13,868 bases of DNA from Oscillibacter sp. UBA6647 (GTDB lineage Bacteria; Bacillota; Clostridia; Oscillospirales; Oscillospiraceae), in the NCBI GenBank assembly GCA_002455655.1, contig DKLF01000125.1:1-13868 (forward strand), read 5' to 3'. The notes beneath the pieces are model-generated. The model worked only from the letters and a program-made list of their open reading frames with translations. It was not told the DNA's origin and searched no databases. Numbering within the stretch: the first letter of the stretch is position 1; each line of letters opens with the position of its first letter. Of this stretch, positions 1-8,200 are shown piece by piece. The translations under genes and the position numbers were made by a program.

Positions 1-345
1 TCCGTCCAGCGGCGCAGACTGGCCCAATTGGGCGTCCAGATATTCTGAAAAGGTCTGGGGGCGGGTCAGGCAGGAGGTGAAATCCGAAAGTCCGCCGCCG
101 CCCTCCCAAATAAGCTGCTCCCGCCGCTCAATAGGCAAATCCGTCTCAGGGGCCGCCTCCATCGTCTCCGGACGAGGCCCGTCGTGAGGCGCATCCTCCA
201 CCTCCAGAAGGGGATTAGAGAGCGCCGCTTCATGCAAAAATTCCCGCAGCTCCAAAGACGGCATTTGCAGACAATGCAGCGATTGCAGCATGGCCTGCGT
301 CAATATTTGCTTTTGCGCCTGCTCCAGGCGCTGTTGGAAAACCAT
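1..345 (-). CDS. rpoN: RNA polymerase sigma-54 factor, N-terminal part (cut by window edge)
   Basis: The minus-strand frame opens with ATG at 345 and stays open for 115 codons to the window edge. The first 50 residues (MVFQQRLEQAQKQILTQAML, then QSLHCLQMPSLELREFLHEA and LSNPLLEVE) match the glutamine- and leucine-rich region I of sigma-54, the segment that contacts enhancer-binding ATPases. The '..LQMPSLEL..L..A...NPLLE' pattern is characteristic of it. Residues 50-90 form an acidic linker like region II. The start is set by an AAAGGAG ribosome site at 360-354, about 8 bases upstream. The core-binding and RpoN-box regions lie outside the window. Sigma-54 directs polymerase to -24/-12 promoters and needs an ATPase activator; none is encoded here. 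Identity is strong although only about a quarter of the protein is present. Confidence 0.9.
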   Translation of the reverse strand, partial: MVFQQRLEQAQKQILTQAMLQSLHCLQMPSLELREFLHEAALSNPLLEVEDAPHDGPRPETMEAAPETDLPIERREQLIWEGGGGLSDFTSCLTRPQTFSEYLDAQLGQSAPLDG

Positions 346-375
346 ACAACCGTCTCCTTTCCGCAGAAGTCATTG

Positions 376-403
376 TTTATCAGTTTAGCACAGTTTTTGT
401 CGA
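376..403 (-). promoter_or_regulatory. Candidate sigma-A promoter for rpoN
   Basis: On the minus strand TCGACA (403-398) matches the -35 consensus at 5 of 6 positions. It is followed after 16 bp by GATAAA (381-376), which matches the -10 consensus at 4 of 6. The start point would lie near 369, about 25 bases before the rpoN ATG. Sequence match only. Confidence 0.4.
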
Positions 404-443
404 AAGGGAAGAGAAATCGCCGCAGCGGCCATATAGAACGCGT

Positions 444-486
444 AAAAAACATAGATGACGGCCACCCGCTTTGGCGGGCAGCCGTC
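444..486 (-). terminator. Probable terminator of the formimidoyltransferase gene
   Basis: A dyad at 457-486 has outer arms GACGGC/GCCGTC and inner arms CCCGC/GCGGG around a TTTG loop, with a 2x2 mismatch (CA opposite CA) between them. Read on the minus strand it starts 24 bases past the formimidoyltransferase gene and is followed, after a 7-base gap, by six T residues (449-444). The offset T-run makes it a less than ideal intrinsic terminator, but its position between two same-strand genes supports the role. Confidence 0.6.
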
Positions 487-509
487 TGATTTCTTCCTCT
501 ATGGCGCCC

Positions 510-1400
510 TTACAGCCGCGTCTCCAAAATCTGGTCCATGCGAAAATTCTCTATGCGCAGGTAGTATTCCGCGCAGTCCACCAAAGCGGCCATGGGCGTC
601 AGTCCGATAATCTCGCTGCCCACCACGCTCACGCCCCAGCGCCGGGCCTCCATCTTCACCGTCTCAAACACGCGGTAGAGGGAGGTTTTGGTATAATCCG
701 TCATATTTATGGAAACCTGAGCAATGTTCCGGTCCTCCAGCAGCACGCCCATGGACTTCACAAACCGGAAACCGCCGTTGATGTGGCGGATGCGGTGGGC
801 GATTTCGTCGGCAATGCGCAAATCGGGCGTATCCAAATTGATGTTGAAGGCCACCAGAGGCATCCGCGCACCGATGGCCGTCACGCCCGCCGTGGGATGG
901 ACGGTGTCCGGGCCGAAGTCCGGCCGCCACAGGGGATTTCTCATTTTCTCCGCCATCCCCTCAAACTGGCCCTTGCGGATGGCGGCCAGATTCTCCCGGT
1001 GGGGCGCGGAGGCGGACTTTTCATAGAGAAACACCGGCAGGGCATACCGGTCCGCCACGGCAGCGGCAGTTTCCTTTGCGATGCGGTCCGCATCCTCCAG
1101 CGTGCAGCCCCGCACGGGGACAAAGGGCACCACATCCGCCGCCCCCATGCGGGGATGCTGCCCGTCGTGCGTTGTCAAATCAATCAGCGACACGGCGATG
1201 CCAATGGCCTCAATCACCGCGTCACGCAGCGCCTCCGGGCTGCCCACGGCGGTAATCACGCAGCGGTTATGGTCCTTATCCGTGCTGTAATCCAGCAGCT
1301 TTACAGCCTCCTTCGCCCGAAAGGCCCCCGCAATTTTTTCCACCTTTTCAAAATCCCGTCCCTCGCTGAAATTCGGGATGCACTCCATAATCTGATCCAT
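510..1400 (-). CDS. ftcD: Glutamate formimidoyltransferase, monofunctional
   Basis: This 296-residue enzyme transfers the formimino group of N-formimino-L-glutamate to tetrahydrofolate, giving 5-formimino-THF and glutamate, the folate-linked last step of histidine breakdown. The length fits the stand-alone transferase; the cyclodeaminase domain of the bifunctional animal protein is absent. The N-terminus MECIPNFSEGRD is the family signature, and the HDGQHPRMGAADVVPFVP block places a histidine at residue 82, the same number as the catalytic His82 of the pig enzyme. A second conserved block, THPTAGVTAIGAR-like (here VHPTAGVTAIGARMPLVAFN), lies near residues 167-186. ATG at 1400 is preceded by AAAGGAG (1416-1410). 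A second in-frame ATG four codons later is less well spaced. The gene diverges from hutU, so the shared spacer can control both. A separate cyclodeaminase is needed downstream and is not in the window. Confidence 0.95.
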   Translation of the reverse strand: MDQIMECIPNFSEGRDFEKVEKIAGAFRAKEAVKLLDYSTDKDHNRCVITAVGSPEALRDAVIEAIGIAVSLIDLTTHDGQHPRMGAADVVPFVPVRGCTLEDADRIAKETAAAVADRYALPVFLYEKSASAPHRENLAAIRKGQFEGMAEKMRNPLWRPDFGPDTVHPTAGVTAIGARMPLVAFNINLDTPDLRIADEIAHRIRHINGGFRFVKSMGVLLEDRNIAQVSINMTDYTKTSLYRVFETVKMEARRWGVSVVGSEIIGLTPMAALVDCAEYYLRIENFRMDQILETRL

Positions 1401-1409
1401 CGCGTTTCA

Positions 1410-1416
1410 CTCCTTT
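1410..1416 (-). promoter_or_regulatory. Ribosome binding site fixing the ftcD start
   Basis: AAAGGAG on the minus strand lies 9 bases before the ATG at 1400. It supports that start over the ATG four codons inside the gene. Confidence 0.75.
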
Positions 1417-1475
1417 ATCCGTCCCGGTTTTCGGGGCCACGCAGCCGCGCCCCCCGATTCTTTCATAACACTTGT

Positions 1476-1504
1476 ACAATAGCAAAAAAAACAACGCCGT
1501 GCAA
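1476..1504 (-). promoter_or_regulatory. Candidate promoter for ftcD
   Basis: Minus-strand TTGCAC (1504-1499) and TATTGT (1481-1476) are separated by exactly 17 bp that include a run of eight T residues. The -35 match is only 3 of 6 and the -10 match 4 of 6, so this is a weak promoter that may need an activator. It would start transcription about 70 bases before the ftcD ATG. Confidence 0.4.
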
Positions 1505-1565
1505 CCACTATTCCCTTTCTGTGTTCACATTCGGCCCTTTTCCCACTGTCCGTCCACTTTTTTTG

Positions 1566-1594
1566 ACGCGAATTCAACGCGAAGCGCCTATAAT
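1566..1594 (+). promoter_or_regulatory. Perfect -10 box preceded by tandem heptamer repeats
   Basis: TATAAT at 1589-1594 is a perfect -10 hexamer on the plus strand with no -35 at normal spacing (TTGACG at 1563-1568 is 20 bp away). In its place are two identical ACGCGAA heptamers at 1566-1572 and 1577-1583, an 11-bp period. The second ends 5 bp before the -10. This resembles the layout of promoters activated by SARP/BTAD proteins, whose tandem heptamers recur every 11 bp just upstream of the -10. A BTAD regulator is encoded 3.7 kb away. The link is inference. Confidence 0.35.
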
Positions 1595-1603
1595 TGTACT
1601 CGT

Positions 1604-1626
1604 AAGCCCATGCTCGCATGGCGCTT
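1604..1626. repeat. Dyad element I in the hut spacer
   Basis: AAGC-CCATG / CATGG-c-GCTT pair around a CTCG loop, with one bulged C, and are followed by T1627-T1628. If transcription starts from the -10 at 1589, this hairpin would be at the extreme 5' end of the RNA. Otherwise it could be a protein-binding dyad. Function is not known. Confidence 0.4.
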
Positions 1627-1649
1627 TTCCCCACTGATGCGATGCCTTG

Positions 1650-1672
1650 GCAGTGAATTGTCGCAATACTGC
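1650..1672. repeat. Dyad element II in the hut spacer
   Basis: GCAGT-ga-ATTG and CAAT-ACTGC form 9-bp arms around TCG, with a 2-base bulge, and are followed by TTTAATTT. It could be an operator about 50 bp upstream of the main hutU -35, or an attenuator hairpin for transcripts starting further upstream. Confidence 0.4.
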
Positions 1673-1723
1673 TTTAATTTGGTGAAAACTACTAAATTTT
1701 TTATTTGGTTTTTATGATTTTTG

Positions 1724-1752
1724 TTGATTTTTTAAAATATGCATGTTAGAAT
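1724..1752 (+). promoter_or_regulatory. Main candidate sigma-A promoter of hutU
   Basis: TTGATT (1724-1729) and TAGAAT (1747-1752) are spaced by 17 bp and follow an AT-rich tract that could act as an UP element. The start point would be near 1759, giving a leader of about 74 bases before the hutU ATG. A short GCAT-N6-ATGC dyad (1741-1754) covers the -10 and could be an operator. This is the best sigma-A match in the spacer. Confidence 0.6.
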
Positions 1753-1776
1753 GCGATTGTAAGAGTAAATCCTTGA

Positions 1777-1807
1777 CTGCCCGGGCCGGAGGATTTCCGG
1801 TCGGCAG
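1777..1807 (+). other. Hairpin in the hutU leader
   Basis: CTGCC (1777-1781) pairs with GGCAG (1803-1807), and inside it CCGGA (1786-1790) pairs with TCCGG (1796-1800) around a GGATT loop. It ends 11 bases before the CAGGAGGAA ribosome site and has no T-run, so it is not an intrinsic terminator. It may stabilise the message or be a protein target; no known riboswitch class was recognised. Confidence 0.4.
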
Positions 1808-1818
1808 AATTCAATTTT

Positions 1819-1827
1819 CAGGAGGAA
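1819..1827 (+). promoter_or_regulatory. Ribosome binding site deciding the hutU start
   Basis: CAGGAGGAA ends 5 bases before the ATG at 1833, and no comparable site precedes the upstream in-frame ATG at 1743. The protein therefore begins MATFDVDK. Confidence 0.8.
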
Positions 1828-1832
1828 CAAGC

Positions 1833-3860
1833 ATGGCTACCTTTGACGTTGACAAAGCTATGACGGTGAAATTGGACTATGATCTGCCCGAGTATCCCTC
1901 TTTTGAGGAGGGTATCCGCCGCGCACCCCGCCGGGAAGCTCATCTGACACAGGCCGACAAGGAGCTTGCCATCCGCAACGCTCTGCGGTATATTCACCCG
2001 GACCACCACGCCCAGATGGCAAAGGAATTTGCCCGGGAGCTGGAGGAGCACGGCCGGGTTTACGGCTACCGCTTCCGTCCTCAGGGCCGCATGCACGGCA
2101 AGCCCATCGACGAGTACAAGGGCAACTGCGTGGAGGGCAAGGCCTTTCAGGTAATGATCGAGAACAATCTGGACTTTGACGTGGCCCTGTACCCCTACGA
2201 GCTGGTAACCTACGGCGAAACCGGTCAGGTCTGCCAGAACTGGATGCAGTACCGTCTCATCAAGAAATATCTGGAGGTCATGACCGACCAGCAGACCCTT
2301 GTTGTGATGAGCGGCCATCCTCTGGGCCTGTTCCACTCTCACAAGGGCGCTCCCCGCTGCATTATTTCCAACGGTCTGATGGTTGGCATGTTCGACAACC
2401 AGAAGGACTTCAACCGCGCCGCCGCCATCGGCGTGGCAAACTATGGACAGATGACCGCAGGCGGCTGGATGTATATCGGGCCGCAGGGTATCGTCCACGG
2501 CACCTTCAACACCCTGCTCAACGCAGGCCGCCTGAAGCTGGGCATTCCTACCGACGGGAATCTGGCGGGCCGTCTGTTCGTCACCGCAGGCCTTGGCGGC
2601 ATGAGCGGCGCGCAGGGCAAGGCGGCGGAGATTGCCGGCGCTGTCTCCATTATTGCCGAGGTGGATATGTCCCGTATCATGACCCGCTATACCCAGGGCT
2701 GGGTCAGCGAGAAGTCCGACAATCTGGAAGAGACGCTGGCCATTGCCAAAAAGCATCTGGCAGACAAGACCCCCTGCGCCATTGCCTACCACGGCAACGT
2801 GGTGGACCTGCTGGAGTTCCTCTATGAGAAGAACGTCCATGTGGACCTGCTCAGTGACCAGACCTCCTGCCACGTCCCCTACGACGGAGGCTATTGCCCC
2901 CAGGGCCTGACCTTCGAGCAGCGCACCGAGATGCTGGACAAGGACCCCGAGGGCTTCTGCAAGCTGGTGGACGAGACGCTGCGCCACCACTATGAAATGG
3001 TCTGCAAGCTCCACGAGCGGGGAACCTACTTCTTCGACTATGGCAACAGCTTCCTCAAGGCCGTGTACGACGCAGGCGTGAAGAGCATCTGCAAAAACGG
3101 CGAAAACGATCTGGACGGCTTCATTTTCCCGTCCTACGTGGAGGACATTCTGGGGCCCTTCCTGTTTGACTATGGCTACGGCCCCTTCCGCTGGTGCTGC
3201 CTGAGCCGCAAGCCCGAGGATCTGGACAAGACCGACGCGGCCGCGGCCGAGTATATTCAGGCGCACAACCGCCGCTATCAGGACTACGACAACTATGTCT
3301 GGGTCCGGGACGCGAAGAAGAACAAGATGGTGGTTGGAACCCAGTGCCGCATTCTCTATCAGGATGCCATGGGCCGCATGAACCTGGCCCTGAAGTTCAA
3401 CGAGATGGTCCGCAACGGCGAAATCGGCCCCGTGATGCTGGGCCGTGACCACCACGACACCGGCGGAACCGACTCCCCCTTCCGGGAGACTTCCAACATC
3501 AAGGACGGCTCCAATATCATGGCCGAAATGGCCACCCAGTGCTACGCAGGCAACGCCGCCCGTGGCATGAGTCTCATCGCCCTGCATAACGGCGGCGGCA
3601 CCGGCATCGGCAAGGCCATCAACGGCGGCTTCGGCATGGTGCTGGACGGCAGCGAGACGGTGGATACCATTCTGCGGATGTCCATGCCCTGGGATACCAT
3701 GGTGGGTGTGGCCCGCCGCTCTTGGGCCCGCAACGAAAACGCTATGTCCACCGTGATGGAGTACAACGAGATGTACAACGGTCAGGACCATATCACTCTG
3801 CCCTATGAGGCGGAAAACGATGACACGCTCATCCGCGAGGCTCTTCAGGGCGCGAAGTAA
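1833..3860 (+). CDS. hutU: Urocanate hydratase, long form
   Basis: This cytoplasmic, NAD-dependent enzyme hydrates urocanate to 4-imidazolone-5-propionate, step two of histidine degradation. It has 675 residues, close to the roughly 676-residue animal-type urocanase and about 120 longer than the 557-residue Pseudomonas/Bacillus type. Visible blocks are YIGPQGIVHGT (214-224), the glycine-rich NAD-site GLGGMSGAQGKAAEIAG (253-269), SDQTSCHVPYDGGY (341-354), YGYGPFRWCCLS (447-458), LGRDHHDTGGTDSPFRET (536-553) and ALHNGGGTGIGK. Where the Pseudomonas enzyme has ARIC (Cys410), this protein appears to have GTQCRILY (502-509), placing Leu at that position by eye. The ATG at 1833 has CAGGAGGAA (1819-1827) at good spacing. 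An ATG 30 codons upstream (1743) lies inside the promoter and would not be transcribed. hutI follows after an attenuating terminator. Confidence 0.95.
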   Translation: MATFDVDKAMTVKLDYDLPEYPSFEEGIRRAPRREAHLTQADKELAIRNALRYIHPDHHAQMAKEFARELEEHGRVYGYRFRPQGRMHGKPIDEYKGNCVEGKAFQVMIENNLDFDVALYPYELVTYGETGQVCQNWMQYRLIKKYLEVMTDQQTLVVMSGHPLGLFHSHKGAPRCIISNGLMVGMFDNQKDFNRAAAIGVANYGQMTAGGWMYIGPQGIVHGTFNTLLNAGRLKLGIPTDGNLAGRLFVTAGLGGMSGAQGKAAEIAGAVSIIAEVDMSRIMTRYTQGWVSEKSDNLEETLAIAKKHLADKTPCAIAYHGNVVDLLEFLYEKNVHVDLLSDQTSCHVPYDGGYCPQGLTFEQRTEMLDKDPEGFCKLVDETLRHHYEMVCKLHERGTYFFDYGNSFLKAVYDAGVKSICKNGENDLDGFIFPSYVEDILGPFLFDYGYGPFRWCCLSRKPEDLDKTDAAAAEYIQAHNRRYQDYDNYVWVRDAKKNKMVVGTQCRILYQDAMGRMNLALKFNEMVRNGEIGPVMLGRDHHDTGGTDSPFRETSNIKDGSNIMAEMATQCYAGNAARGMSLIALHNGGGTGIGKAINGGFGMVLDGSETVDTILRMSMPWDTMVGVARRSWARNENAMSTVMEYNEMYNGQDHITLPYEAENDDTLIREALQGAK

Positions 3861-3877
3861 TTTTTAATCAAAACCTG

Positions 3878-3907
3878 AAAAGGGGCCTTTGTAAAGAGGC
3901 CCCTTTT
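3878..3907 (+). terminator. Intergenic terminator/attenuator between hutU and hutI
   Basis: AAAAGGGGCC (3878-3887) and GGCCCCTTTT (3898-3907) form a perfect 10-bp stem around a 10-base loop, in which TTT/AAA can extend the pairing. The T-run is the 3' arm, as in A-tract/U-tract intrinsic terminators. It begins 17 bases after the hutU stop and ends 27 bases before the hutI ATG. It probably sets hutI lower than hutU by partial termination, or separates them; no clear promoter for hutI was seen in the short gap. Confidence 0.75.
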
Positions 3908-3934
3908 CCCACATTTTATAAAGGAGGCTGCCCT

Positions 3935-5173
3935 ATGGCAAATCTGCTGGTAAAAAACATCGGCCTGCTGGCCACCCCCACCGGTTCCAGCCCAAGGCGG
4001 GGCAAGGAGCAGGGAGAAATCACAATGCTGAAGAACGCCTACGTTCTTGTAAAGGACGGGCTGATTGCCGCCGTGGGCGAGGGCACAGTTCCCGCCGAAC
4101 TCTCCGACGGCGCGGAGGTGGTGGACGCGGAGGGCCGTCTGGTCACGCCCGGTCTTGTGGACGCCCACACCCACCTGATTTTCGGCGGCTGGCGGCAAAA
4201 CGAACTGGGAATGAAGCTCCACGGCGTGAGCTATCTTGAAATCCTGGCTCAGGGCGGCGGCATTCTCTCCACCGTCCGCTCCACCCGCGCCGCCTCCGAG
4301 GAGGAACTGACGGACAAGGCCGCCAAGGTGCTGGACGACATGCTGCGCATGGGCGTCACCACCTGCGAGGCCAAAAGCGGCTATGGCCTGACCCCCGAGG
4401 ACGAGTATAAGCAGTTACGGGTCATTCACCGCCTGAATGAGACGCATAAGGTGGAGGTGGTCCCCACGTTTATGGGGGCCCACGCCGTGCCCGAAGAGTT
4501 CAAAGGGGACCGGGAAGGGTATCTCCGCCTTTTGTGCGAGGAGATGATCCCCACCGTCGCCCGGGAGCAGCTTGCCGAATTCTGCGACGTGTTCTGCGAA
4601 ACGGGCGTGTTCACCGCCGAGGAGTCCCGCCGGATTCTGGAGGCTGCCAAGGCCCACGGTCTGATTCCCAAAATTCACGCCGACGAAATTGATCCCATCG
4701 GCGGGTCCCAGCTTGCAGGCGAAATCGGTGCCATTTCTGCAGAGCATCTCATCGTCTGCCCGGAGGCAGGCATTGAAAGCCTCGCCAAGGGCGGTGTGAT
4801 TGCCTGCTTGCTTCCCGGCACCAGCTTCTATCTGGGGGCCACCTTTGCCCCCGCCCGGGCCATGCTGGACGCAGGGGTCGCCGTGGCGGTGTCCACGGAC
4901 TTCAACCCCGGCTCCTGCCCCAGCGCCAATTTGCAGCTTGCCATGAACATTGCCTGTCTGAAATACCGCCTCACGCCGGAGGAGGTCCTCACCGCCGTCA
5001 CCCTCAACGGCGCGGCAGCTGTCCGTCGGGCCGACCGGCTTGGTTCTGTGGAGGTCGGAAAACAGGGCGACCTGCTGGTGTGGGACGCGCCGGATCTGGA
5101 CTACATTTGCTACCGGCTGGGTGCAAATCTGGTGGATACCGTCATCAAGCAGGGCGAGGTCGTCCGGTTCTAA
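3935..5173 (+). CDS. hutI: Imidazolonepropionase
   Basis: This 412-residue amidohydrolase opens 4-imidazolone-5-propionate to N-formimino-L-glutamate, step three of histidine breakdown, and supplies the substrate of the formimidoyltransferase encoded upstream. Its length is normal for HutI. Metal and active-site landmarks are all present: VDAHTHLIFGG with the metal pair His78/His80, the substrate-site block AKSGYGLTPEDEYKQLR (146-162), His248 and Glu251 in KIHADEIDP, His271 in AEHL, and Asp322 in STDFNPG. ATG at 3935 follows AAAGGAGG (3920-3927) at 7-base spacing. A Met at residue 31 is an unlikely start because it would remove the first beta strands. It ends about 70 bp before a strong bidirectional terminator facing the BTAD regulator gene. 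Confidence 0.96.
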   Translation: MANLLVKNIGLLATPTGSSPRRGKEQGEITMLKNAYVLVKDGLIAAVGEGTVPAELSDGAEVVDAEGRLVTPGLVDAHTHLIFGGWRQNELGMKLHGVSYLEILAQGGGILSTVRSTRAASEEELTDKAAKVLDDMLRMGVTTCEAKSGYGLTPEDEYKQLRVIHRLNETHKVEVVPTFMGAHAVPEEFKGDREGYLRLLCEEMIPTVAREQLAEFCDVFCETGVFTAEESRRILEAAKAHGLIPKIHADEIDPIGGSQLAGEIGAISAEHLIVCPEAGIESLAKGGVIACLLPGTSFYLGATFAPARAMLDAGVAVAVSTDFNPGSCPSANLQLAMNIACLKYRLTPEEVLTAVTLNGAAAVRRADRLGSVEVGKQGDLLVWDAPDLDYICYRLGANLVDTVIKQGEVVRF

Positions 5174-5246
5174 GTGTTCGACTTATACCCTGAAATAAGC
5201 TCCATGCAACGCTTTACCGCTTGGCGGGGCGCTTTATAAAAAATCG

Positions 5247-5281
5247 GCAGGCCCGGAAAGTCTTTGACTTTCCGGGCCTGC
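5247..5281. terminator. Bidirectional terminator between hutI and the BTAD regulator
   Basis: The arms at 5247-5262 and 5266-5281 are perfectly complementary over 16 bp, around a TTT loop. TTTT follows on the plus side (5282-5285) and AAAAAA precedes it (about 5238-5243), which gives a U-run in the opposite direction. It ends 16 bases from the convergent regulator gene's stop and can insulate both transcripts. Confidence 0.9.
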
Positions 5282-5296
5282 TTTTATGCGCCTGCG

Positions 5297-8200
5297 TCAC
5301 TCCGTCATAAAGTTCTTGTTTTTGCTGTAAAGGTTCTCCACCGTCAGGGGCTTTGCCTGCCGAATACTGTATTTCAGGCAGTCTTCCAGCTCGTCAAATT
5401 CATACGCACCCTTCACGCCCCGAAGCCGCTGCATTCCTCTATGACAATAAATATCCAGCGGGCGGTATAGATAGCGGTCCAGCTCGTTGTCAAAGATATG
5501 GTTCTGATCCAGCTCCCGGCGCAGCCGGGCCAGCACGCTGTCCCGAATGCCCTGCTCCACCAAAGAGCTGAGACGGCTTGCCGAGTCCCATGAGGCCGCC
5601 AGCAGCTCCACCGCCCGGGCATAACTCCCATCCTGCGCGGCGTAATAGGCAGTGTAAGCCTCCGTCAGTCCCCTGCCAGAAAGTTCCCCGGTTTTTGCAA
5701 AAGCCCCCATTGCCCGGTCCAGCAGCAGCCGGGCTTTTTCGTGATCTCCCATCGCCATTGCGGATCGGGCATGACAAGCAAGCAAAAAGCCGCTGCCCGG
5801 CCATGGCTCCAATCCCTCGGTCCGGTCCTCCGCCGCCTGATAAAACGCGCAGGCCCCGGCGAAATCCTTCTGGCGGCGCTTCCACTCTCCCTGCCATGCC
5901 CCCACATAGGCGCAAAACATGGGATAGCGCTCCGGGTGGTCAATCGTCTCCAATGCCTGCCGGAGGAAATAGTCGCAGCTTTTATAGCTTCCCTCCTTGC
6001 AAAAGTCAATGCCCCGCAGCAGCAAATAGCAAGCCCGCTGGCGTCTCAGGCCCGATTCCTCCGCAATTTCAAGACCCCGGACAATATATTCCGGCGCGGC
6101 CTGATCGGTCTTGATATGATAGGTGATTCTCTGGCGCAGCGCCCACAGCAGCAGCTCCGTGTCCTCTGGGGCGCATGGCGTCAAAGCCCGGAGCAGGTCG
6201 TCGGTGACGGCCAGCCCCTCCTGATACTGCCCAGCGTAAATCATCGTCCGCGCCTTGGCGCACAAAAGCAGCCGTTCCGGCCCCAGCAGCGTCTCTTTCT
6301 CCTCCGGCGGAAGCTGGCGGCGCAGCCGCTCCAGCTCCTGCTCCAGCCGCTTCACCTCGTCCTCCGCCGTGACTCCCACTGGCAGCGGAGACGGAACAGG
6401 CGCATCCACTGTTGCCAGCGGCGGAATTTCGCAGCTCCGCCCCGTCCGCCAGTAAAGCGCCTCGACCTCACAATGAAAGGCCCTCTGTCCGTCTCCTCCC
6501 GCGCGGTAGTGGGCCGCGGCCCGACTAAGCCCGGCCGCATCCCCCTCCTGCACGGTTTCCCGCAGGCATTCTGCAATTTTCAAGTGCAGGGGCTGACGCT
6601 GGAAATAGGACTGTGCCTGATACAGCGCCTCCCGCATATGGGGATGGAGAAACTCCAGATAGCTCTCCCCGTCTGCAAGCCGCTCCCCGATGAGGGAGTG
6701 CTCCTCCAGCTCCACGGAGAGGGCGTAAAGCTGCGCGGTCTGATAGCCGGTAATTTCAGAGAGCAGGCGGCAGGGAGTTTTGTCCTCAAACAGAGCCAAA
6801 ACATTTGCAAGGTGCAGCGCCTGAGTGCTCAGGCCCGCCATCCGCTGGCGAAGAATGCCGCCCTCGTCTGGCAGCGTGTTCTCCGAAGGCTCCTTGCCCC
6901 GCAGATTTTCAACAGCCGCCGCCAGCAGCCGGGGATTGCCGCCCGTGGCCTCGTAAATGCGGCCCCGCAGGGGAACAGGCAAATCCCCGCCCAGCACCGC
7001 GTCCAGATATTCGTCCGTCTCTTCCCGAGTGAGACAGGGGATGCATACCCGCTCCAGCGCCGACTCGTCCAGCATAAAATTCACGTCCACATTCAGCGTC
7101 CAGCTTGTTGCAAGCAACAGAAGCTGGGTTCCGCCCAGCCTGCGCACCACCTGACTGAGCAGGTCCTGACTGGCCGAATCCATCCACTGCAAATCCTCAA
7201 ACACCAGCAGAATTTTCCGCCGGTGGGCCGCCAGCGACAGCAGCAATGCCACCGCGTCCGTCACCAGCGCGCCGCAGCGGTTCTGCTTGAACTCGCCGGG
7301 TTCCCGCCGGGCCTCTTCCCCGTCGGAAAAGACCGGGAACACCCGGGCAATGGTGCGGCGGGTGGTTTCGGGAATCTGCACGTTCCGCCGGGCCATCTCC
7401 TCCGCCACGGAAAGCATCACGTTTTTCCACGGTTCCAGATACACCCCCGCCTGCCGCTGGGAACAGCCGCCCTTCAGCACCAGCGCGTCGGAAAAATCCC
7501 CACCTCGTAAAAAGGATTGCAGAAGATAGCTTTTGCCGCTGCCAGCCTCGCCGTAAAACAGCAGAGAGGAAACCTCGTACCCCTCCTGAAACAGCCGATA
7601 CCGCTCCTGCATTTTCCGCACCAGCGCAGCGCGGCTGGCGGTCATCTCCGGCCCGGGGCGGCTGGGCGCGTCCTCGGTGGTACGGTTCCATTGGTTTACA
7701 ATTTCATAGTACAGCGCGGCTGTCTCGTGCAGCGGCGTGATGCCCAGCTCCTCGGCCAGCTTGTCTTTCAGCCGCTGATAAAGGTTTGCCGCCTTGTAAT
7801 ACCGCCCCTCCTGCTGATAAAGCTCCATCAGAAACATGACCATTTTCTCGTCCAGCCCGTCCCGGCTGAGATATTCAAGACTCAACCGCTCCGCCCTGCC
7901 AAGATCGCCCGCGGCTCGGGCCTCGGCCGCTCCGTCAGAAAGGTCGCTGAGGGTTCGGGCGGCCATCTGCTCTCGCACCTGATCTACCCATGCGTTGAAA
8001 TTAGGCGCGTTTTTCACGGTAAAGCCCCTCAAAAAGCGTTCCTTGTCTATGGCTTCGCCCTCGCCGCATCGGTCCAGGTCAGAAGATAATTCCCGCTCCG
8101 GGTTCAGCCGCACCTCCGTCTTTTGCGTGGTCAAAATCAAGTCGGACCCCAAAATCTTGCGCAGAGTGTAAATGGTGTGGCGAAGGTTTTTATAGCCCAC

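Larger units (their letters stand above)
1401..1832. other. Divergent regulatory spacer between ftcD and hutU
   Basis: The 432-bp stretch holds no convincing gene. It contains candidate promoters in both directions (listed separately), a pair of ACGCGAA direct repeats (1566-1572, 1577-1583), two dyads (1604-1626, 1650-1672), an AT-rich block (about 1673-1740) unlike the GC-rich surroundings, and a leader hairpin (1777-1807). In the AT-rich block an 11-bp motif occurs twice with one mismatch (TTTAATTTGGT at 1673, TTTTATTTGGT at 1699). Open frames crossing the spacer are shadows or would start upstream of the hutU promoter. Confidence 0.6.

Noticed and set aside
471..1637. 388-codon plus-strand frame over ftcD and into the spacer
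   Set aside because: Antisense to a gene with clear catalytic motifs; no ribosome site or recognisable domain.
1648..1665. Sigma-54 type -24/-12 promoter (TTGGCAGTGAATTGTCGC) before hutU
   Set aside because: The GG to GC spacing is 12 instead of 10 and the -12 element reads TC where GC is required. No enhancer-binding protein is encoded nearby, although rpoN is at the window edge.
1743..1832. 30-residue N-terminal extension of HutU
   Set aside because: The upstream ATG lies between the -35 and -10 of the probable promoter, lacks a ribosome site, and the added residues do not match the family.
1818..3791. 657-codon open frame antisense to hutU
   Set aside because: It is a GC-driven shadow of hutU with low-complexity Val/Ala/His composition, no ribosome site and no domain recognised.
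5741..7510. 589-codon plus-strand frame within the BTAD gene
   Set aside because: Rich in Gln/Arg/Pro with no domain pattern, and it lies wholly opposite a gene with clear winged-helix, BTAD and ATPase motifs.
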